The notes beneath the pieces are model-generated. The model made no database searches, had not been told where the DNA came from, and saw only the letters and a program-made list of their open reading frames with translations. The translations under genes and the position numbers were made by a program. Shown here in pieces: positions 1 to 9,300 of a DNA stretch of 37,923 nt. This stretch comes from Hypsibius dujardini (Eukaryota > Tardigrada > Eutardigrada > Parachela > Hypsibiidae): the NCBI GenBank assembly GCA_001579985.1, contig LRSR01005271.1:1-37923 (forward strand), read 5' to 3'. Numbering within the stretch: the stretch's first letter is position 1; every line of letters begins with the position of its first letter.

Positions 1-29
1 AGACAGACAGACAGACAGACAGACAGACA
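1..29. repeat. GACA tetranucleotide array (cut by window edge)
   Basis: Perfect GACA repeats run from the first base to about position 29 and continue outside the window. The same motif, or its complement CTGT, recurs at six other places in this window. Confidence 0.9.
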
Positions 30-448
30 CAATCATGAAGCAAACGGGAGAGGAACAACCTGGAAACAGAATCACAAACAGAATATTTGGCAGAGAAGCA
101 AGTAAACAGACAGACAGAAGGCGTCAGCCAGAAAAGTAGCACAGAAACGGATGCTATTATTCATCAATCAATCGAGCAGAGAAGCACTAGTAAGGAATTG
201 CATGACGAACTCACTGTGTAGTCAGCAAGCAAGCAACCACTGCTAGGCACGTGGCGTCAAAAAGATTGCCATCCGCATGAATGATCTCCACTGAAAAGTT
301 GACTTGGAATACATATCAGAGAAACACCGCGTACTCATCAAATGGGGACAAACAACACATGGATAAAAAGGAAACGCAAGAAGGTTCAATCAACCAATCA
401 ATCGACCAAACATAGCAAAAGTACAACCAATCCAAGAGCACTCACTAC
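30..448. other. No supported gene
   Basis: Mixed sequence with scattered short AATC motifs. Short open frames exist on both strands, but none has a recognisable motif. It would be intron or 3' flank of the minus-strand gene whose exon ends at 449. Confidence 0.4.
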
Positions 449-1246
449 TTTCCCCCGTGAAATACACAGCGCCTCATCGTCCACGCACTTTGACCAGAAA
501 ATGCTGGCCTTGATATGTTGGCGCAACTGTTTTCGCAGTGTCCGCAAACTAAAATCCATGAAAACAGCGATTGCGTTCCGTTCACCGGTTAAAGAGTTCC
601 AAATTCCAATCCGAATTTTGCGAACCTCTGTCGGCTGGGCTGGAATTTCGAATAACTCATTTCGGAGACGCTGAGATCGATCTTGGAGATGCCGCGATTC
701 TGATTCGGCTTGTTGGTCCGTTTGGGGAGGACTTTGACGCTGCACTGAATCCTGTGAGCGGCGGAAGAAAAAATGGACAAAAATTCATACATCATTTTGC
801 GTTGAAAATTCCCTCCTCCGCCTATTACTCACGTAGTGTTGCCCAGATAGGCCACGCACACTCCAGAATCTTTGCCGTAGAGGATTTTCCAGTCACGGAA
901 TCCAAAAGCGTCCCGTTTGACTACTCGCTGTGAGAAAAAAAGTGAAAAAGGGTGAGCACTAATCAACCAATCAACGGACGAAGCAGCCAATCAAGCGATT
1001 CGAATCCATCCACTACGAAGTTAACCAATCAACGACTTGGACTGGCCAATAAATGCAATAATCAATCAATCTACTAACTACTGCAACTGAAACAGCTGAT
1101 GAACGAAGGAAATCTTCAGCAGTTCCTTCCCATTCACCTGTCCGATATTTGAGAAAGCAGAGGTACGTGTCCTTCTCCGCTATGCTGATATATGAGCCTT
1201 CCATCGTACGAAATTTATAGACAGTTCGATTGAAGGATAGATTACA
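449..1246 (-). pseudogene. Three-exon fragment of an unrecognised gene (left copy)
   Basis: Read on the minus strand, three blocks have canonical splice borders. Exon a (1246-1138) follows a CACAG acceptor and ends at GTGAAT. Exon b (927-833) runs from CTCACAG to GTGAGT and includes a stretch reading FRDWKILYGKDSG. Exon c (751-449) runs from CTCACAG to GTAGTG and can be read as 101 codons without a stop, ending LCISRGK. The phases do not join: exon a ends in phase 1, exon b is open only in phase 0, and the long reading of exon c needs phase 0 where exon b supplies phase 2. A second copy lies at 34140-35070. The protein family is not recognised. The conserved splice sites suggest a real gene; the phase clashes suggest decay, or that one exon is misread. 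Confidence 0.4.
965..1075. repeat. AATC-rich degenerate array inside intron
   Basis: Several CAATCAATC-type units lie in the intron between exons a and b of the fragment above. The right-hand copy (about 34740-34865) has the same array, so it predates the duplication. Confidence 0.6.
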
Positions 1247-1413
1247 CTGTGATTTAAAAAAGAACAGAATCACGAATCAGATTTTCCATGGACAAACAGT
1301 CCAAAGAGAATATATAGAGTCCGACCTTACTGCTATCGAATAGACACACTCACCTCGCAAGTGGAAAAAATCTTTAATCAAGCCACCCCGAAATCGGATC
1401 AGTTGTCTCATAT

Positions 1414-2279
1414 CAGGGAACGTTGAACAATTACGTAAACGCTCGATATTAGGCGGCCTTACCCCTACCTCCCCTCTGTAAGAGCTCGTCAATATTTTAT
1501 TTTACCCCCCCCCCTGAATTTCAAACGCTTATGTCATCGTCGTTGGAACCCCCTATGCGTCAAAATCTTAAATTTTCATTGTAAACGGACGGCCTCTTCG
1601 CCTGAAATAGAAGATTTGCGTTTCCAATGCGCTGGTGAAGAAGGCATCAAGTAGATGTAGCCCCCCAAGCAGGGTCTAAAATGGTGCCAATTAATAAAAA
1701 AATGCATACTTTTAAAACAAAATGTACATCTTTATTTTCCAAAATGTCGAGGATTAAAAAAGTTCAAATCCGAAGAGATTTGCGATCACACCCTCAATAT
1801 TAGGGAGACTTTTGCGCCGGGGGGGGGCGGGTTTTCAACGGGGGGCTACAAATAGAAAGCACTTTTCTGCACTGTAATTCGTAAGAATAACTCGTGAACA
1901 ATTACAAAACTGCTGAAATTAACCCCCGGTGGTGGCCCCCGGGGGTTACGCCCCCCCGCCTCCAGGGGGTTGTAGATCATTAGTTTTTTGCAATTTTAGG
2001 CCCTGCCTCCAAGTGACGTACCTGTTTTTCTGGTGGAACCATCGGAACCTCTTGTCAGTACTAGTATGATGCTCAAATGGGAAGAATAATGGTATGCGGG
2101 TTATAAAATGGAACTGAAATACACGTTTTTTCAAACTCTCAGAATCAAGAAAATTTTGAGGTTTAAAACTGTTTACGTAATCCAAGGACAGACCCCCACC
2201 CCCAATACGTAAAAGCTCGTCATCAATTGCTGACACGTACCCCCCTAAATTCGATGACATAATTGTTGAACGTTCCCTA
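1414..2279. mobile_element. Possible inverted-repeat element with C/G homopolymers
   Basis: The left edge starts CAGGGAACGTTGAACAATTA and the right edge ends TAATTGTTGAACGTTCCCTA, an imperfect inverted repeat of about 20 bp. Just inside each end is a partly matching block containing a run of C and AGCTCGTCA. In between lie poly-C and poly-G runs (around 1504, 1820 and 1921-1947). There is no clear target duplication, so the borders are uncertain. The segment is absent from the corresponding position of the right-hand duplicate, which supports an insertion somewhere between 1290 and 3020. Confidence 0.35.
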
Positions 2280-2986
2280 AAAAGTATCTCGGGCACCGCC
2301 CACAGAGCCCGCGGTTTGCTGACAGACGGCGCGCGAGATAGAGTTTCCAGACAGAAAGAACATTTTGGCTGATTCGCTGTTTCAAAACGAAAATTGAGAA
2401 CATTGAGCAAAACGAAAAAAATGGTTTATATTTTTATAACATTGGCTATTCATTTTTATAGGAAAAGTCTATATTATTTATTATATTTTCTTGGTGGAAA
2501 GTTTGGTCACGGAAAATCTGTAAGGCCGAAAAAAATTATGAAAGCCGGCGCATGTACACTGCTTGTTGACTGCTGTAGCAAATCTGCCCTATCGGCGACA
2601 TATAGGAGGAGCTACACTAGACTCAATTTTTTCACTAGCCGAACTACAGTAAATATACTAATGAAAACACACCACAGCCTAAGTATCGGAGATTCGCGTG
2701 TCTCCCCGTAGAATATGATTTGAATTGACTCTAGTATATATTCTCTTTGGAAACAGTCAGCCTCAATAGCTACAGTGCAAGTCCTGAGATTCCAACGACG
2801 TCACAGTGTCATCTCTACTCTACCGTCTCAAACTCCAAACTAGCAACGGCCGGCTCCGAGCAAACGGTTCGATAGAAATAAGCTCAAATGACCGTTCGAA
2901 TCTCAGGACTTTAACTGTATTCATCATTTTCGTTCCCTAAAATCAGCTTTCCGTTCCACAAAATCAGCTTTTCGTTCCCTACAACT
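2280..2986. other. No supported gene
   Basis: AT-rich stretch followed by a block with repeated phrases such as AAATCAGCTTT and CGTTCC near 2930-2980. The open frames here are short and show no motif. It is part of the DNA missing from the right-hand duplicate. Confidence 0.35.
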
Positions 2987-3047
2987 AGCCACTGAACAAA
3001 GTGAACGATCTGAACCGCGAACAGATCGTTCACTCTGTTCAGTGGCT
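2987..3047. repeat. 26-bp inverted repeat (hairpin)
   Basis: Arms 2987-3012 and 3022-3047 are reverse complements with a single mismatch and a 9-nt spacer. The right arm opens the segment shared with 35138-35280, so the left arm may be an inverted copy of that boundary. Confidence 0.8.
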
Positions 3048-3190
3048 GGTTGCCTGGCTGGCTGTTCAAATTTTGCTTCGTTTGAATCGCTTTTGTGGCG
3101 CATGGCAGGAAAGAGAAGAAAGAATTAGCAGAAGCCGGCCGTTGGCTTTTTTCATTTTCCATTCCTCCTTTCCTTCTATTCTTCTCTGAC
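3025..3190. repeat. Segment duplicated at about 35138-35280
   Basis: The stretch containing TTCAGTGGCTGGTTGCCTGG and the following bases recurs, with scattered changes, near 35145. In both places it lies upstream (minus-strand sense) of the duplicated exons, so it is probably the 5' flank of that gene. Confidence 0.7.
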
Positions 3191-3337
3191 ACCCTTCCGC
3201 GCCACATTTTTGTTTGTTCTTAGTCTGTGTTTTGTCGAAATACGATTTGAACGGAAACGAGCTCACGCGCTGCATCGCTCAGCTCATCCACACGGACTGC
3301 ATTTGGGTCCCGTAGAATCCTGCCAGCAGCCTCTAAG

Positions 3338-3429
3338 TCCGCCCCACATTCATCGGTACGGAGGGCACCCTCGGTGTCGCACGCTCCAAGGAAGCACTGC
3401 TGTACGTCATAACCGGCCCGGTCGGACCA
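3338..3429 (+). pseudogene. Exon-like block with an FAD-linked-oxidase-type phrase
   Basis: The block follows CTCTAAG and is followed by a canonical GTAAGT donor. One frame reads TFIGTEGTLGVARSKEALL and ends GPVGP. The phrase FIGxEGTLGV is typical of FAD-linked oxidases such as D-lactate or D-2-hydroxyglutarate dehydrogenases, but it is only about ten residues. Upstream in the same frame there are TAG and TAA stops. No other exon of such a gene is visible. Treat it as a weak lead. Confidence 0.2.
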
Positions 3430-3440
3430 GTAAGTACTGT

Positions 3441-3740
3441 GCTAGTAATTGACCGGTTGATCAAGTTGGTTGATCAAGTCAATTTATCAGTTGATTGATT
3501 GATTGGTTGATGTATTTACGGTTGATTGATTTAACGGTCGGTTGATTTATCGGTTGATGTATTTGTCAGTTTATTGATTGATTAATTGATGATTTTATCG
3601 ATTGATGTATTTGTCGGTTGGTTGATTGATTGGTTGATGCATTTATCGGTCGTTTTATCTATTGCTTGATTGATTGATGTATTTATCGGTTGATGTATTT
3701 AATGGTTGATTGATTGATTGATTGATGTATTTATATAATA
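3441..3740. repeat. GATT/TTGA degenerate tetranucleotide array
   Basis: About 300 bp of TTGATTGATTGG-like units, interrupted by variants such as GATGTATTTATCGGTTGATG, which themselves recur as a higher-order unit of about 30-40 bp. Confidence 0.85.
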
Positions 3741-4123
3741 CCTGATTGATTCAAAGAATGGAGCCCAATACTGTGATCAATTAAATGTTAATTTGACGCT
3801 CTAGGTCTTTAAACTTTGATTGTTGATTCGTCTGGCGTCTGAAACAGGATTTCTTCCACTGATTTCTTTAGTTTTGTTAACGAGGAGTCTTTCGTGGAGG
3901 AAGTCGAGCTGGATTCTCATTTGTAATGAATAAAGTTTTTTATGGAAATCTAATTGTTGGACCACGCCCAACAAGTCCTCATATCCAATCATCACAGCTA
4001 TTTGACTCGATAATACCTTACTTACTTAGTAACTCTATCTACCCTATTAACCCTGTTCTGCTGCCACAGCTAATTACTTGATGTGTGTGCTATTTACTAT
4101 CAATTCTATGGTTAACACTTTAC

Positions 4124-4130
4124 TATATAA
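4124..4130 (+). promoter_or_regulatory. LTR TATA box
   Basis: TATATAA in the sequence CTATATAAGC, 94 bp before the AATAAA in the same LTR. The 3' LTR has the same motif at 17699-17705. Confidence 0.65.
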
Positions 4131-4217
4131 GCAGATGTTTTACTAGTTATAAGAGCAGTTTTACTTCTTCTTTCCTTTCTTCCAGTTTTCTTCTCTACCT
4201 ATTCCTACATTCAGTCT

Positions 4218-4223
4218 AATAAA
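4218..4223 (+). terminator. LTR poly(A) signal
   Basis: AATAAA near the LTR end. In the 3' LTR (17793-17798) the same hexamer would end the genomic transcript. Confidence 0.65.
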
Positions 4224-4263
4224 CTTGTTACCTACCAAACTTCCTGTTGGTAGACCTAACAAT

Positions 4264-4281
4264 TGGTTCCGAATAGCAGTG
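4264..4281 (+). promoter_or_regulatory. Candidate primer-binding site
   Basis: TGGTTCCGAATAGCAG starts 3 nt after the LTR end. TGG is the complement of a tRNA 3' CCA, as expected of a minus-strand primer site. I did not assign the tRNA. Confidence 0.5.
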
Positions 4282-4564
4282 GCGACTAGATAAGGGAGTG
4301 CACGCCCTGTCTAGCTCGTGGAGTGACCTTTAGCAGCGATCGCACCAGTTTTTCGAGGTCTCCTGTTTTCCTCACCGTTTGAAGGTACGAGTACTGTTAT
4401 ATACCGCGACGAGTAGGCGGCCAGTTCGCTTTACGGAGTGTCTGGTTGGGCTCGAGAGTTGGTTGTAACTACTACTCATTGCTTTTGACGGGTGGCGTTA
4501 ACAGTGTACCAAGAGATTTCTGGAAGTAAATTATTGCAAGGGGAAGAAGGGACGTCATCCCAGA

Positions 4565-6088
4565 ATGCCAAGTGACAACGAAACGGATAGTGGAAGCAGC
4601 GGAAACGGCGGACGGGCACAGCAGCGGCAACTGTAGCGTCCTGCACCGCCATTGGCATCAACTTCAACGGCCGCTACAACCCAGGGGGGAGTCACGGTCA
4701 AGACAATCGCAGACGCGGTGGTTACCCAGCAAAGTCAGATGGCAATTAGGGGACCAGTCGCAATGCCGAAATTCGGGAACAAGGATACCGAAGAAATCGG
4801 AATGTTTCTCCGACGCTACGAAATGGCAGGACATGCCCAAAAATGGACGGATGAGGATCTGCTGGCAATGCTGCCACTCTCCCTGGAGGAAGGAAGTGGA
4901 GCAGAGTACTGGTATGTACGGACCGTCATTCCAGGGACCTGGGCCGAGTTGAAAGACCTCATGTTGAAAAACTTTCGCCCACCGACCTTTTTGGAGTACC
5001 AACAAAAAGCATTGGCGAGACGGGTCATGAAAGATACTGAGTCAATCAACACCTACTTCGAAGAGGTGATGAAGCTTTACGATGTTCTTGAAAGCTTGGG
5101 AAAAGCATTTACCGACTTAGAAAAAGCGGATAAATTAACTAGCGGACTTCACGGCAACCTGTTTCGTGACGTGACCATGATGGCTCCGACAACACCTCAA
5201 GATTTTCTGATCAAGTCCGGAAAAGCCATTGACATGGAAATCCGTGTGCAAAAGAAACCGCAGAGCTCGCGAGTAGAAATTTTGCCAAACGCTATTATCG
5301 ACCCGGTCAGCCTGCACGGTGAGCAGCGACAGAACCGTGGAAACTATTGCGGAAATCACTTTGACCCGAATTACCAAGAAACGAAGGGGCGCTCTGGGCA
5401 ACACAACGGTGGAGAAAGATTTCGCGTCTACGACGACAGATTTCCAACTTTTCAGCCGGAGAGTTACAAGCCGAAATCAGGCTGGGAAAGTGACCGCCAG
5501 CAAAACAGATGTGAGGGACAAAGAAATGGATACGGACCAAACGATCGTGAGCGGCATGACCATTGGCAGGCGCCGAGAGGTCATGGCCGAGAAGTCTGGC
5601 CGAAACAAAATTTTAACAGAGAAAACGGGGGCGGGCGATTCCAAAATGGACCGCAGTTTCAAGGACATAGGAACGGGCAGCAGTATGCGAATCAACAGGG
5701 CAGAAACCAGTGGCAACGCGGATCCGGGGACAATAACCAACCGCCGGGAGGCCAACCACAACAGGTTCCACACAGAAACATGGGGGCGCCACAGGAGCCG
5801 CGAAAAGCCCCAGCCTGTTACAATTGTGGGGGACCGCATTTTAAAACACAGTGCACTCAACCAACAGTGGGAGGACCACAGGCCCGACAACAAGTCAACT
5901 TGGTACAAGGAGTACAGGACATGGCAGATCTGTCAATCTTTGTTATTGAGTTTGGAATTAATCAACTACAACGCCATGACGCTGTCGGTGGCGGACCGAT
6001 TAATCACCGGGGTATTAACCCAACGCGTGAAGTCCACTATTGGACTGAAAGCCATCACAGATCTAGGATTGGGAGATCTAATCGATAG
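4565..6088 (+). CDS. gag: Gag of the LTR element (amber near its start)
   Basis: Structural polyprotein. A capsid-like helical region spans roughly nucleotides 4770-5260, with phrases such as FLRRYEMAGHAQKW and WAELKDLMLKNFRP typical of the retrotransposon Gag domain. A Q/N/G/R-rich basic stretch follows, then a zinc knuckle CYNCGGPHFKTQC at 5816-5854 (C-x2-C-x3-H-x4-C, one residue shorter than usual before the His). The first in-frame ATG is at 4565, but a TAG at 4634-4636 stops it after 23 codons. The same frame is then open from 4637, with the next ATG at 4739. Translation may start at 4739, or the amber may be read through. After about 5930 this frame looks like random read-on, while frame 3 carries the protease-like segment. 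Confidence 0.8.
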
Positions 6089-6374
6089 CGAGCATCACTG
6101 GCAGCTCGAGCTGCCCGGAGCACCAATTTTTAGGGTAGTTGGAAAAGCTACCATCGACGTGAACATTTTTGGACAAGTATGGACCTTGGAAATGGAAATC
6201 ACGGACACAAAGCCGGAAGAGCGACATTTATTTGAGCTACGCAGACTCCTATATGATGCTGGAAGGTCGATTTTGTCAACGCAGATTGGAGAACATCAAC
6301 TACGATTGGATCGACCTCATGTGGCACAATACGACAAAAGCACCGATACAAGGGACCACAGGACCGGTGAGTGA
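5940..6374 (+). CDS. First retropepsin-like segment, catalytic DTG replaced by ITG
   Basis: Frame 3 overlaps the gag end and the start of pol. It contains LITGVLTQ followed by TDLGLGDLID, then VVGKATIDVNIFGQVW. This matches the layout of the definite protease downstream (WDTGS, KQLGLEHLVD, EGAIQLKVDTFGRQ) almost block for block. The position of the catalytic Asp-Thr-Gly reads Ile-Thr-Gly at 6003-6011, so it should be inactive if translated as it stands. It ends at TGA 6374. A shift from the gag frame would be needed to express it. The homology is inferred from motif order; I ran no alignment program. Confidence 0.55.
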   Translation: MLLSLELINYNAMTLSVADRLITGVLTQRVKSTIGLKAITDLGLGDLIDSEHHWQLELPGAPIFRVVGKATIDVNIFGQVWTLEMEITDTKPEERHLFELRRLLYDAGRSILSTQIGEHQLRLDRPHVAQYDKSTDTRDHRTGE

Positions 6375-9300
6375 GAACCTCCTAAATAACACGACAACAG
6401 GATCAGGAGTCGACCACTCGGTGGAGGGCAGCCCTGAATTAAACCGCGCGACAGAAAGTTTAGCAATCTCAGAAGTAGAGATGGAGGACGTTTACGGAAG
6501 CCAGAAATCGGGAGTCGCAGACTCGGTGGAGGGCAATGAGAGGCAAGGGCATAACCCCCCGGGCGTGAAGGACACAGCAGTGAGCATCGAAAACACCTCG
6601 AAAGCGATCTCTACCACAATGGAACATGTCGACCTCTCAGACCTGTTTGCAGTGACGGAGACGGTTGAAAAAGGATGTCAGACCGAAAAAGACAAACGTT
6701 GTTATCGATGTCAAGGGTCTGGGCACAGAGCACGAAACTGTAGACGAAAACCAAAAAACAAGCCAGAAACAGGAGTACCGGGGGATGTTCCTATCATCAG
6801 CGACGGCATGTTTTCAATACAAAACTACCATGAAAATCGACCGATGTTGGATTTGAAAATTGAGGGATATCCGGCGAAGTGCTTGTGGGACACGGGGTCA
6901 TGTGTATCAGCCGTATCCTCAGAGGTCATCAAACAGTTGGGGTTAGAACATCTGGTAGACCCGTTTCAAAAGTTTCAGCTACGGAGTGCGACGGGGCACC
7001 AAGTGATGAGTGAAGGAGCAATACAACTGAAAGTGGATACATTCGGCCGACAAGCGAACCTTTTGGTACAGGTTTTTCGAGACATGCCCGGACAGTTAGA
7101 CATGATTCTTGGATGGCCGGATACGCGCCGGATTTTGGATCAACCAGGCAAAGGACAATTTGGAGGATTTTCAAAAAACCTCTATTCTAGCATGCAAGAA
7201 GCACGCAGAACGGCAGAGAAAGAAGACATCGTAGACCTATCACGATTGGAAAAGCCTTTCTCAACTATGTTTCCGAAAGAAGTTTTGTTCATGAGTTCTA
7301 CCATGCCGGGAGGGAATGACATCAAGAAGCCCAAGCTCGAATGTCCCTGCGGATACATGTCGGAATCGGAATATGAAAAAGTGCGGCATGGTGACGTGTG
7401 CATCGAAGCCATGAAAGCATGCAAGGAGATTCCACATTTCCAATGCGACTGCGGAAACCGTTTTACGGGCAAATCTATCTGGTTAGCACATCGCAAGATC
7501 TGCCATGGGGATAAGAAGCCATTTGTATGCCCAGTTAGGGGATGCTTCTTTGATGCGACAACATTTTGCCAAGCAATAGAGCATGCCAGATATCACCGAG
7601 AGTGGGATGCAAAACGGACAACACAAGTGGACGAAATACTTTTGTGTTCCACGGTCGGTAATACTATTTCACAAAGCGCCGAACTGCAGAGCAAAAACCC
7701 ACTTTTGAAGATTTACGAACTAAAGTACGGGACACATCTGGAACCAGAGCAGCTCTTCGCACTCAAGCGGCTCATCTTAAAATACGAGGACCTTTTTGGG
7801 ACGGAAGAGATTCCCATCGGTCAAGCAAAGATCAAGCCCATCGAATTCCATACAATCCCAGGAATCAAACCAGTATGGCAACCTGTTCGCCGGTTGTGCA
7901 AAAAAGAAATGGAAATGGTGGACAAAGACATAAAACAGCAAACACCAAGAACTTTACCATACGGCACGAACTGCAGTGGAGCAATTTTTCAACAAACGAT
8001 GGTTCAAATTTTCGGAGACCTGTTGGGGAAGCACCTGTTTGCAATTTACATCGATGATATGTCCCTTGGCCACGTAACGTTCCCAGAACACCTACATTCT
8101 TTGGAGCTGGTGTTTATGCGGCTACGAGAAGCAAATTTAACACTTCAAATAAACAAGTGCCGCTTTGCAATGCCCTCAGTCAAAGTACTGGGATTCATTT
8201 TGTCGCAAGAAGGAATCTCTCAAGACCCGGAAAAGACGAGAAAGATCAAAGAGTATCCCACACCAACAACAGCAACAGCAGTTCGGGCATTTTACGGACT
8301 AGCTTCATTCTACCGCATGTACATTCCAAAGTTTGCAGAGATTTCCAAACCCCTGACGCTACTCTACGCTGGAAAGGAGATCAAGAAGAATTCCAAAATC
8401 ACCTGGGGGCCAGACCAGCAGAAGGCTTTCGAGACTTTGAAGGAGAGACTCACTACTTTTCCGTGTTTGGCCTACTTCCAAGATGAATTGGAAACATTCG
8501 TACACTGTGATGCAAGCAGCGTCGCATGTGGAGCAGTCCTCGCACAGAAACACGGAAAGTACCTTCGACCGGTAGCATTTGCTAGCCGAGCGTGGGTCGA
8601 ACCAGAAAAGAATTTATTTACGGTGGAAAAAGAGGCACTTTGCATCGTGTGGATTTCGGTGAAATGGCGCTCCTACTTAGTTTATCGGGAAGTGACCATA
8701 GTGACGGACCAGAAGTCACTGACCTGGCTCTTTTCGCTGAAGACACCAAACGAGAAGCTAACACGGTGGGCAATTCTGCTTAGTCAATTCCGTTTCAAAA
8801 TTGTTCATAAAAGCGGAGTACTCAACCGGGATGCCGACGCGCTCAGCCGTTACGCCGTGGGGGAGAACCCGTCGGACGCGGAGAATGTCATGAACGCAGA
8901 AGTGATGACCCTCGCGGAAATCGATATGCGAGTGGAACAGCTGAGCGACAAATTTTGTGGCGACTTGATTAGTTTCTTGGAAGGAAACACACAGAACCCT
9001 TCCGACAGACTCAAGCGTCTGAGCACGGGATTTTATGTAGATGACGGGGTACTATATTATCGGGTGAACGAGGAAGGATGGAACAGAGAGTTGCTGGTCC
9101 TACCTCAATCTCAATGGCTGGAGGTTTGCGCCAACATCCATGACCACAAAGCATGCATGGCTCATCTGGGATACAGGAAATGCCTGGACGTTTTGAGCAC
9201 ACGATTTTATTTCAAAAACATGGCGAAGTTCCTGCGGAAATTCATCAGCTCATGCGTGGTGTGCCAAACCCGGAACCCTATGGCAAGCACCAAGCTTGGA

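Larger units (their letters stand above)
3955..4261 (+). repeat. 5' LTR
   Basis: 307 bp from TGTTGGACC to CCTAACA. A TATA box (TATATAA) is at 4124-4130 and a poly(A) signal (AATAAA) at 4218-4223, spaced as expected for U3-R-U5. The first 20 bases hold a small inverted repeat (GTTGG ... CCAAC). Confidence 0.95.

Noticed and set aside
1940-2410. 154-codon minus-strand frame in the C/G-tract element
   Set aside because: Low-complexity ends and no domain; likely chance within the possible inverted-repeat element.
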